Position numbers and translations under genes: made by a program. 64,000 nt of DNA from CAYWOS01 sp964459985 (GTDB lineage Bacteria; Bacillota; Clostridia; Christensenellales; Aristaeellaceae): positions 1 through 64,000 of the forward strand of contig CAYWOS010000006.1 of assembly GCA_964459985.1 (NCBI GenBank), given 5' to 3'. This document shows, one piece after another, positions 27,672-34,549 of the stretch (position 1 is its first letter; each line of letters opens with the position of its first letter). The notes beneath the pieces were generated by a model. That model did not search any database, was not told the DNA's origin, and was given only the letters and a program-made list of their open reading frames with translations.

Positions 27672-28022
27672 TTATCTGCGGCCGGCTTCCTTGATCTTGG
27701 CAGCCTTGCCCTGAAGTCCGCGCAGATAGTAGAGCTTGGCGCGCCGCACCTTGCCGGAACGGATGACCTCGATATGGTCAACACGCGGCGAATGCAGGGG
27801 GAACGTACGCTCTACGCCGATGCCGTACGACATGCGGCGGACGGTGAACGTCTCGCGGCTGGAGCCGTTGCGCTTGGCGATCACCGTGCCCTCGAACGCC
27901 TGAAGACGCTCGCGGCTGCCCTCGATAACCTTGACGAATATGCGGAGCGTATCGCCGACGTTAAATTGAGGCAGATCGGTACGGAGTTGAGATTGTTCGA
28001 TTGAACGGATAATTTCACTCAT
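27672..28022 (-). CDS. rplS: 50S ribosomal protein L19
   Basis: 116 residues, normal length. Signature phrases are RTDLPQFNVGDTLRI at the start, EGTVIAKRNGSSRETFTVRRMSYGIGVERTFPLHSP in the middle, and VRRAKLYYLRGLQGKAAKIKE at the end. L19 lies at the 30S-50S interface. It is not next to trmD or rimM here, unlike many Firmicutes, and has its own promoter and terminator. Confidence 0.98.
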   Translation of the reverse strand: MSEIIRSIEQSQLRTDLPQFNVGDTLRIFVKVIEGSRERLQAFEGTVIAKRNGSSRETFTVRRMSYGIGVERTFPLHSPRVDHIEVIRSGKVRRAKLYYLRGLQGKAAKIKEAGRR

Positions 28023-28092
28023 GATTTTGTCCTCCTTCCCTCATAGACGTTCTTACGCGCGTGACGCGCGCAGCGGACCGCCCGTTTGTCAC
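28023..28092 (-). promoter_or_regulatory. rplS leader, possible L19 autoregulatory region
   Basis: About 70 bases separate the predicted transcription start from the ATG. It contains a GCGCG/CGCGC hairpin and AGGAGG before the start. Ribosomal-protein leaders upstream of rplS are known in Firmicutes, but no detailed consensus match was checked. Confidence 0.35.
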
Positions 28093-28099
28093 AAAGAGC

Positions 28100-28129
28100 A
28101 TTGTAACACATTCTCCCCGCCCATTGCAA
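28100..28129 (-). promoter_or_regulatory. Sigma-A promoter of rplS
   Basis: Minus strand -35 TTGCAA, 18-base spacer, -10 TACAAT. Confidence 0.8.
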
Positions 28130-28277
28130 CCCTTTTTTTGCGATTTATCGCGCCTGATGCGCATTTCGAGGCGATTTTTCCGAAAACACAGCCGCATTTG
28201 CCATAACAAGCGGCCGCGAGCGCCCGACGTGCGGCGTGTCCGCGCGAACGGAGATACCGCGCGGGGACGGAATCGCC

Positions 28278-29141
28278 CTACAACAGATTGAACTTGGCCA
28301 GCGCCGCCGCGCCGATCATCCCGGCGTCGTTATGCCGCGCCGCCAGACGGATTTCAAAGGACGCGCACAGGGGATACAGGCTGTACAGCTCCTTCACATG
28401 CCGTTTGACGCCCGACAGCAGGATCTCCCCCGCCGCGCTCAAGCCGCCGCCCAGCACGAAGCATTCGGGCACGAATACCTCGTTGATCGAGCGGATGCCC
28501 GTCGCCAGCTCGTGCAGGTATTCCTCAAAGGCGCGCGTACAGTCAGGATCGCCGCGTTCGGCTCCCGCGACGATGTCGCGGGTCGATCTGCCGCCGCCCA
28601 TGCGCGACAGCGCGCTCGCCGAGGCGTACAGCTCGAAGCAGCCCACGCCGCCGCAGCTGCACGGCAGCCCGTCGGTATGCGTGATCATGTGCCCGAATTC
28701 GGCGCCGGTATTGTCCCTGCCGCGCCACGGTCTTCCGTCGATGAGCGCCGCGCCGCCCACGCCCGTTCCGAGCGTCAAATAGACCACGTCGCGCATTCCC
28801 GTGCACGCGCCGTCGTGCCATTCCGCCATCAGCGCCGCCTGCGCGTCATTGTCCAGCCACGCGGGGCAGGAAAGCCGCGCTCGCATCATATCGCCAAAGG
28901 GCACGCCGACCCAGTTCAGGTTGTTGGACGTCACGAAATTATGCGCCACGACAGCGCCCGCCGATCCGATGCCGACAAGCTGCACGTCCATGCGCGCGAC
29001 GGCGTCGGCGATCGCGTCCGCCAGCTTTTCGGGTTCGCCCACGGGCGTGGGCAGCGCGCCGAAGGGCGTCAGCGAGCCGTCCTCCTCCAGCACGCCGCAT
29101 TTCACCGTCGTCGCGCCGATGTCGATGCCGGCGATCCTCAT
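28278..29141 (-). CDS. ROK family sugar kinase (glucokinase or N-acetylglucosamine kinase-like)
   Basis: 287 residues. The phosphate-binding loop GIDIGATTVKCGVLEEDG is at residues 4-21, LGTGVGGAALIDG near 125-137, the substrate histidine region GAEFGHMITH near 145-154, and the ROK zinc motif CSCGGVGCFE near 160-169. Its ATG overlaps the nagA stop by four bases. Context points to phosphorylating imported N-acetylglucosamine or a related sugar, which NagA then deacetylates; the ROK zinc motif does not itself decide the sugar. Confidence 0.88.
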   Translation of the reverse strand: MRIAGIDIGATTVKCGVLEEDGSLTPFGALPTPVGEPEKLADAIADAVARMDVQLVGIGSAGAVVAHNFVTSNNLNWVGVPFGDMMRARLSCPAWLDNDAQAALMAEWHDGACTGMRDVVYLTLGTGVGGAALIDGRPWRGRDNTGAEFGHMITHTDGLPCSCGGVGCFELYASASALSRMGGGRSTRDIVAGAERGDPDCTRAFEEYLHELATGIRSINEVFVPECFVLGGGLSAAGEILLSGVKRHVKELYSLYPLCASFEIRLAARHNDAGMIGAAALAKFNLL

Positions 29142-30277
29142 GAATTCGCCTCGACAACTTGTTCGCCGATGACGGCGAAGGCGGGATCGTACGCGTCGGT
29201 ATACGCCGCCAGATGTGCGCTTTTTCCTGCCTCGACCGCGCCCAGATCAGCAAATCCGACGCGCGCGGCGGGCGTCGCGCTCGCCATACGGAAAGCGTCG
29301 GCCGACGGAATGCCGATGCCGATCAGGTTTTTCACAGACTTGCCCATATAACAGCCGCCGCCGCACAGCGCGCCCGATTCGGTGCGCGTGACGCCGTTTT
29401 TGACGATCACTTTGCTGTGGCCTTCCAGCCCGTACACGCCGTCGGGCAAGCCGTTGGGCTTGGTGCTGTCGGACACGATCATCAGATGATCCGCGCCCTT
29501 GTTGCGATAGAGAAGGCGGATGATCGCCGGATGCAGGTGCTCGAAATCGCAGATCGCCTCGCAGTAGATGTCATCGCGCAGCATCGCGGCGGTCACGACG
29601 CCGGGATCGCGGTGATGGATGGGACGACAGGCGTTGAAGGTGTGACAGAGCGACTGAACGCCCCAGTCGAAGCCCTTTTCCGCCTCCTCGTACGTCGCGT
29701 TGGTATGCCCCGCCTGCACGCAGATGCCGCGTCCGCGCAGATACCCGATCAGCGCCTCCGCGCCGTTTTCTTCGGGCGCGACGGTGACCAGCGCGACATC
29801 CTCCGCCTCGCGCCCGGCCAGACGCTCGAAATCCCCGGGCGTTAGGGGCAGCATGTATTCCTTTTCCATCGCACCGGGGCGCTCGCGGCTGAGGAAGGGG
29901 CCTTCCATATGGATGCCGCGAATGCGCGCGCCGGGCAGCTCGCCCGCCGCCTGCGCCTTTTTCGCCGCCCGCGCGAACGCCATCGCGCGAATGAAGGATT
30001 CCTCCTCGTCGGTCGACACGCCCAGCAGCACGTCGGTCACGCCGCTCCTCGCCTGCTGCAGAAGATAGCTTTGCAGCCCTTCCCTGTCCGGCTCGTTGAC
30101 GCCGAAGCCGCCGCCGCCGTGATTATGCAGATCAATCAGCCCGGGGACGAGCACGTCGCAGGCGATATCGCCCCGGTTCCCGACGCCGACGGAGACGATC
30201 CTGTCCCCGTCGGTTTCAATCAAGCGCTCCTCCGCCCATCCGGTCGGCAGCAGCGCGCGTTTCGCGTAGATTTTCAT
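29138..30277 (-). CDS. nagA: N-acetylglucosamine-6-phosphate deacetylase
   Basis: 379 residues of the amidohydrolase fold. Motifs: VLVPGLIDLHNHGGGGFGV near 47-60, HMEGPFLS near 124-131 (metal Glu), QAGHTNATYEEA near 190-201 (His), HTFNACRPIHHRDPG near 210-225 and SDSTKPNGLPDGVY near 270-283 (catalytic Asp). It makes glucosamine 6-phosphate. GGAGG lies before the ATG. It is between the permease and kinase genes of an amino-sugar uptake operon. Confidence 0.94.
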   Translation of the reverse strand: MKIYAKRALLPTGWAEERLIETDGDRIVSVGVGNRGDIACDVLVPGLIDLHNHGGGGFGVNEPDREGLQSYLLQQARSGVTDVLLGVSTDEEESFIRAMAFARAAKKAQAAGELPGARIRGIHMEGPFLSRERPGAMEKEYMLPLTPGDFERLAGREAEDVALVTVAPEENGAEALIGYLRGRGICVQAGHTNATYEEAEKGFDWGVQSLCHTFNACRPIHHRDPGVVTAAMLRDDIYCEAICDFEHLHPAIIRLLYRNKGADHLMIVSDSTKPNGLPDGVYGLEGHSKVIVKNGVTRTESGALCGGGCYMGKSVKNLIGIGIPSADAFRMASATPAARVGFADLGAVEAGKSAHLAAYTDAYDPAFAVIGEQVVEANS

Positions 30278-30290
30278 TGTTCCTCCGTCG

Positions 30291-31154
30291 TCAGCCCTTG
30301 ACCGCGCCCGCCGTCAGGCCCTTGATGAACTGCTTGGACATGGTGATGTAGAGCAGCATCACGGGCAGCGAGGACAGCGTGAGCACGACCAGTATCTTCG
30401 ACCAGTCGGTCGAGTATTGTCCCTGCAGCTTCGTCACGCCCAGCAGCAGCGTCTTGGCGCTTTCCTTGGTGATAAAGATCAGGGGGAACCACAGATCATT
30501 CCAGAACGGCACAAGATTGTAGATCGCCACCGTCGCCAGCGCCGGCTTGAGCAGGGGGATGACGATGCGCCAGAAGATATGGAAGCGTCCCGCGCCGTCG
30601 ACATACCCGGCCTCGTACAGCTCCTGCGGCAGCGAGCGCACAAAGGAGGTTAGCACGAACACGGCGATGGGCAATCCCATGGCGGTATACACCGGCACGA
30701 GCGCCCAGATGGTGTTGAGCAGCCCCAGCGCTCGCACGATTTCGAGCAGACGGATGGAGGCGATCTTGATGGGCAGCATCATGCCCACGATCAGGAACAG
30801 GTAGATCGCCTTGGAGGTCTTTCCCTTCCAGTGCGCCAGCGCGTAGGCGGCAAGCGAGCCGATGACGAGCACGAGGAACAGGGACAGCACGACGACGACA
30901 AACGAATTCTTGAAATAGTTCAGGAAAGCGCTGTCCGACAGCATCGTTCTGTAATTCTTGAAGTTCCACGTCTCGGGGAGCGCGAAGGGGTTTTCGTAAA
31001 TGGTATACCGGCTTTTGAAGGAATTGATGATCATGATGTAGATCGGGAACAGCGCGATGACCGACCAGACGCACAAAAGGATGTGCGACGGAATGTGCAT
31101 GTTCATGATCCGCATCGAGCGCGTGCGCTTGATCTTGTTCGGCTTATCGCTCAT
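30291..31154 (-). CDS. Carbohydrate ABC transporter permease (MalG type)
   Basis: 287 residues with six membrane helices. The ATPase-binding EAA loop is EAGYVDGAGRFHIFWRIVIP near 188-207. The family is CUT1 inner-membrane permeases. Its start overlaps the preceding permease gene by four bases. No ATPase gene occurs in this operon, as in Firmicutes that share one MsiK/MsmX-type ATPase among many importers. Confidence 0.92.
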   Translation of the reverse strand: MSDKPNKIKRTRSMRIMNMHIPSHILLCVWSVIALFPIYIMIINSFKSRYTIYENPFALPETWNFKNYRTMLSDSAFLNYFKNSFVVVVLSLFLVLVIGSLAAYALAHWKGKTSKAIYLFLIVGMMLPIKIASIRLLEIVRALGLLNTIWALVPVYTAMGLPIAVFVLTSFVRSLPQELYEAGYVDGAGRFHIFWRIVIPLLKPALATVAIYNLVPFWNDLWFPLIFITKESAKTLLLGVTKLQGQYSTDWSKILVVLTLSSLPVMLLYITMSKQFIKGLTAGAVKG

Positions 31155-32125
31155 TTCGGCTCGTCTCCTCTCGTGGTTTTGAGGACGGGCGCGACCAACG
31201 CGATCAGCATCAGAAAGACGACCGTCGAGATTGCCGAGCCCAGCCCGGGATCGGGAATGCTCACGGGATGCTTCCCGGCCAGCCCGGTGCGGTAGAAGAG
31301 CGTGCCGATCAGATCGGTCGAGTAATCGGGCGCGCCGTTCAATCCTTCCATGGCGAACACCGCGTCAAAGGCGTTGAAGTTGTTCACGAAGGTCAGGATG
31401 GCAATCATGCCGACGACGGGGATGATGAGCGGCAGCTTGATCTTCCAGAACTGATGCCAGCTGTTCGCGCCCTCGATGGAGGAGGCTTCCATCAGATCGT
31501 CCGATACGCCCTGCAAGCCGGCGACGAACATCATCGTGGGGATGCCGACCCACTGCCAGCAGGACACGAGCGAAATCGCCGTCAGCGCCGAGCTTTGATC
31601 GCCCAGATACGGCTTGGACAGCGAGCCCAGCCCCAGCGCGTTCAGCGTTTCGGCGTTCCACACGGGGTTGAGCATCAATTTCCACAGATAGCCCGTGACC
31701 AGGATCGCCAGCGTGACCGGCATAAAGATAATGGTCTGGTAAACGCTCCTGCCGCGCATGGTACGGTTGGTCAGCGTCACGGCGAACAGCATGCCCAGCA
31801 CGTTCTGCACCAGCATATGGATGGCGAAAAACCACCACGTATTCCCAAACGCGCCCCAGAAGCGCGCCGACATTTCCTGATCGGTAAAGAGGCGGACATA
31901 GTTGTCAAAGCCCGCGAACACGCGCGTCGTGCTCGTCGTGCCGGAATAAAAGGAGATACGGATCGAATCGATGAGCGGGTACGCCATGAACACGGTATAG
32001 ATGAGCAGCGCGGGCAGAATATAGCGCATCCAGTATACGCCGCCCGGGTTGATCGTCTTCCCGTTCTTGAGAAACATCCGTTTCCGCTTCACGATGCCGC
32101 CCGTTCCGCTTGCATGTGTGGACAT
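31151..32125 (-). CDS. Sugar ABC transporter permease (MalF type)
   Basis: 324 residues with six membrane helices and the EAA loop EASSIEGANSWHQFWKIKLP near 217-236. It is the partner of the MalG-type permease that follows with a four-base overlap. It is preceded by an intercistronic hairpin that separates it from the binding protein. Confidence 0.92.
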   Translation of the reverse strand: MSTHASGTGGIVKRKRMFLKNGKTINPGGVYWMRYILPALLIYTVFMAYPLIDSIRISFYSGTTSTTRVFAGFDNYVRLFTDQEMSARFWGAFGNTWWFFAIHMLVQNVLGMLFAVTLTNRTMRGRSVYQTIIFMPVTLAILVTGYLWKLMLNPVWNAETLNALGLGSLSKPYLGDQSSALTAISLVSCWQWVGIPTMMFVAGLQGVSDDLMEASSIEGANSWHQFWKIKLPLIIPVVGMIAILTFVNNFNAFDAVFAMEGLNGAPDYSTDLIGTLFYRTGLAGKHPVSIPDPGLGSAISTVVFLMLIALVAPVLKTTRGDEPK

Positions 32126-32165
32126 ATCAATCCTGCCTTTCGCGGGAATATTGCCGTGAACAGAC

Positions 32166-32196
32166 CGCCGGGTACGGAGCGCGTCCGTACCCGGCG
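32166..32196 (-). promoter_or_regulatory. Intercistronic hairpin between binding protein and permease genes
   Basis: A perfect 13-base-pair stem (CGCCGGGTACGGA and complement) has a 5-base loop and no T-tract. Such hairpins after solute-binding protein genes protect the upstream transcript and give excess binding protein. Confidence 0.7.
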
Positions 32197-32233
32197 ATGC
32201 CCGGAACGTCGTGAGCGTCCTCGGGCGGACAGA

Positions 32234-33436
32234 TTACTTCCAGAGCTCGGCCATCGCGTCGCCGGACTGCTGCGGGGTCGCTTCGCCCTTGAGCAGCTTG
32301 ACCAGCTCGGCGTGCATCGGATTGTACAGATCCATCAGTTCGGGCCAGATGAAGCGGGTATCCTTGATATCTTTGCCGTCGTTGAGCTTGTACATGGCGT
32401 TGGCCCTGTCGTTGGGCAATTCGATCTCGCCCTCGATGAGCGGGAAGAAGCCGTTGGGCAGATACTGCGCGGCGACCTTGACGCCTTCGACGGAAGCGAT
32501 CCAGTTGGCGAATTTCACGCAGGCTTCCATATCGTCGCTCGCCTTGTTGATGGCGATGGCGCAGTCGGGATGGACGCACATCGCGGTGTTGCCGCCCGGG
32601 CCGGGAATGGCGAACGAATCCCATTCGACCTCGGCTTCGGCGAGGGTGTCGATCGACCAGGAGCCGTCGGCGTACATGGCGCACTTGCCGGTGGCGAACA
32701 TCGCCTGCGAATCGTAATAGCCGATCGCGGTGAAGTTGGGATCAAGGTACGGCGTGAGCTTCGCGAAATCCTCGTACAGCTTGGCCCATTTCTCGTCGTT
32801 CAGCTTAAGCGTCTTGTTCTCGTACTGAACGCGCTCGTCGGCGCCGCCGATCCAGCTGGGCACCATGCCCAGGAACAGGCACTCGAGCAAATCCCACTCG
32901 GACGCCGTGCCGTTGCCAATGGGCAGAATACCGGCGGTCTTGAGCTTCTCGCAGACCTCGAGCAGCTCTTCCCACGAGGTGGGAATGGCGATGTTGTTCT
33001 TTTCAAAGATTTCTACATTATAGTAGAAAACGTGGGTAACCGCGGCGAGAGGCACGCCGAAGATCGCGCCGTCATCCGCCGTCCAGGGGTCGAGGCTCTC
33101 GGGGGAGAAATTCTTCGCCAGATCGGGCACGATCTCGCGCAGATCAACCAGGAAGCCGGCGTTGTACAGTTCGCGTCCCGTCTCGTAGGAGCGGGCGTAG
33201 AGCAGGTCGGGGCCGGTGCCGGCGTCGAGCTGCAGGCGCAGGTTGGCGTTGTAGTTGTCCGAAAGCGTCGGCTGGAACAGGATTTCGTCGCCGTTGATTT
33301 CGGCATACTTGGCGAACAGCGCTTCCATCTGCACGACGTCGTCGTTGCGCCATGAACCCATGATGATCTCCGCCAGCGAGGAAAGCGGCGCGATCATCAG
33401 CACGAGCGCGAGAACCGTTGCGAGGATTTTCTTCAT
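32234..33436 (-). CDS. Extracellular solute-binding protein, carbohydrate family 1
   Basis: 400 residues from the ATG at 33436 (AGGAGG 8 bases upstream); a 49-residue upstream extension in the open frame is rejected because it crosses the promoter. The signal peptide (1-21, ending SSLA) has no lipobox Cys, unusual for a Gram-positive ABC binding protein. The mature part is a typical sugar-binding fold with LLYARSYETGRELYNAG, GVPLAAVTHVFYYN, GKCAMYADGSWS. The gene leads an operon with two permeases, nagA and a ROK kinase, so the likely ligand is an amino sugar or chito-oligosaccharide. Confidence 0.9.
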   Translation of the reverse strand: MKKILATVLALVLMIAPLSSLAEIIMGSWRNDDVVQMEALFAKYAEINGDEILFQPTLSDNYNANLRLQLDAGTGPDLLYARSYETGRELYNAGFLVDLREIVPDLAKNFSPESLDPWTADDGAIFGVPLAAVTHVFYYNVEIFEKNNIAIPTSWEELLEVCEKLKTAGILPIGNGTASEWDLLECLFLGMVPSWIGGADERVQYENKTLKLNDEKWAKLYEDFAKLTPYLDPNFTAIGYYDSQAMFATGKCAMYADGSWSIDTLAEAEVEWDSFAIPGPGGNTAMCVHPDCAIAINKASDDMEACVKFANWIASVEGVKVAAQYLPNGFFPLIEGEIELPNDRANAMYKLNDGKDIKDTRFIWPELMDLYNPMHAELVKLLKGEATPQQSGDAMAELWK

Positions 33437-33524
33437 AGGTTTTCCTCCTGTTTTTCGGATGTCGTTCGTTCCCGGCGCGGCGCGTCCGACCAATCCGCGC
33501 GGAACGAACCCATCCGTTTTCCTA

Positions 33525-33553
33525 ATCATAACAAAACGCGCGTCAAATGTCAA
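33525..33553 (-). promoter_or_regulatory. Consensus sigma-A promoter of the amino-sugar operon
   Basis: Minus strand -35 TTGACA, 17-base spacer, -10 TATGAT. Confidence 0.9.
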
Positions 33554-33569
33554 TGTCTGCGGAAAAATA

Positions 33570-33609
33570 ACCAGATGCGACATGTGTTTTTTTTACCAAA
33601 TGCAACATG
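33570..33609 (-). promoter_or_regulatory. Tandem operator upstream of the amino-sugar promoter
   Basis: ACCAGATGCGACATG (33570) and ACCAAATGCAACATG (33595) are direct repeats with a 25-base period, just upstream of the -35 box. Tandem same-orientation sites here fit an activator such as an AraC-family protein. The regulator gene is not in the window. Confidence 0.65.
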
Positions 33610-33634
33610 ACGCCGCATTTTTCCGTCCGTCGGA

Positions 33635-33662
33635 TTGACAGGCAAAGAAATGCCATTATAAT
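33635..33662 (+). promoter_or_regulatory. Perfect-consensus promoter of the Mrp-SNF2 operon
   Basis: -35 TTGACA, 16-base spacer, -10 TATAAT. The spacer holds a small GGCA/TGCC hairpin. Confidence 0.9.
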
Positions 33663-33718
33663 AGAAGCATCCGGCGTCGGCCGGACAAATACGCCCCCGG
33701 GCGTTACGGGAGAAGAAA

Positions 33719-34549
33719 ATGAGCGATTCCTGCAATCACGACTGCGCTTCCTGCGGCGAGAACTGCGAAAGCCGCGAAGGACAAAAGGTTGATTTCACCG
33801 CGCGGCTCAACGAGATGTCGCGCGTTGGCAAGGTGATCGCCGTGGTGAGCGGCAAGGGCGGCGTGGGCAAAAGCCTCGTGACCTCGCTGCTCGCCGCCAT
33901 GACCAACCGGCGCGGACACACGACGGCGGTGCTCGACGCCGATATCACCGGGCCGTCCATTCCCAAGGCGTTCGGGCTGACGGAGAAAGCGATGGGCAGC
34001 GATCTGGGCATGATCCCTGTGCGCACGAAGGACGGCATTTCCGTCATGTCGCTGAATCTTCTGCTCGACAACGACACCGATCCCGTCGTCTGGCGCGGCC
34101 CCATCATCGCGGGCACCGTCAGGCAGTTCTGGACCGACGTGGTCTGGGGCGATATCGAATACATGTACGTCGATATGCCGCCGGGCACGGGCGACGTGCC
34201 GCTGACGGTATTCCAGTCGCTGCCGGTGGACGGCATGATCGTCGTGCTCTCGCCGCAGGAGCTGGTCGGCATGATCGTCGAAAAAGCCGTCAATATGGCC
34301 GATCTGATGCATATTCCCGTGCTCGCGCTGGTCGAAAACATGAGCAGCTTCACATGCCCCGACTGCGGCAAAACGCATTACATATTCGGCAAAAGCCATC
34401 TGGAGGAGATCGCCGCGCGGCACGGCATCGACACCGTCTGCCGCCTGCCGATCGATCCCGCGCTTGCCAAGGCGACCGACGAAGGCGCGATCGAGCGGAT
34501 GAAATGCGACGCGCTGATGCCCGCGCTGCAAAAGATCGAAACGATATGA
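33719..34549 (+). CDS. Mrp/NBP35 family P-loop ATPase (iron-sulfur carrier type)
   Basis: 276 residues. The deviant Walker A is SGKGGVGKSLVTS near 44-56, switch/Walker B is YMYVDMPPGTGDVPL near 148-162, and a CxxC pair (CPDC near 217-220) is the cluster-bridging motif. The N-terminus has further cysteines (CNHDCASCGENC at 5-16), as in clostridial NBP35-type proteins. Members carry [4Fe-4S] clusters to apoproteins. It is expressed from a perfect-consensus promoter and overlaps the downstream helicase start by four bases (ATGA). Confidence 0.9.
   Translation: MSDSCNHDCASCGENCESREGQKVDFTARLNEMSRVGKVIAVVSGKGGVGKSLVTSLLAAMTNRRGHTTAVLDADITGPSIPKAFGLTEKAMGSDLGMIPVRTKDGISVMSLNLLLDNDTDPVVWRGPIIAGTVRQFWTDVVWGDIEYMYVDMPPGTGDVPLTVFQSLPVDGMIVVLSPQELVGMIVEKAVNMADLMHIPVLALVENMSSFTCPDCGKTHYIFGKSHLEEIAARHGIDTVCRLPIDPALAKATDEGAIERMKCDALMPALQKIETI

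Noticed and set aside
27167..27784. Minus-strand 205-residue frame between pckA and rplS
   Set aside because: It is low-complexity, overlaps rplS, and spans the tandem terminator-like units; no ribosome site.
31268..33355. Long plus-strand open frame opposite the sugar operon
   Set aside because: Antisense shadow of the permease and binding-protein genes.
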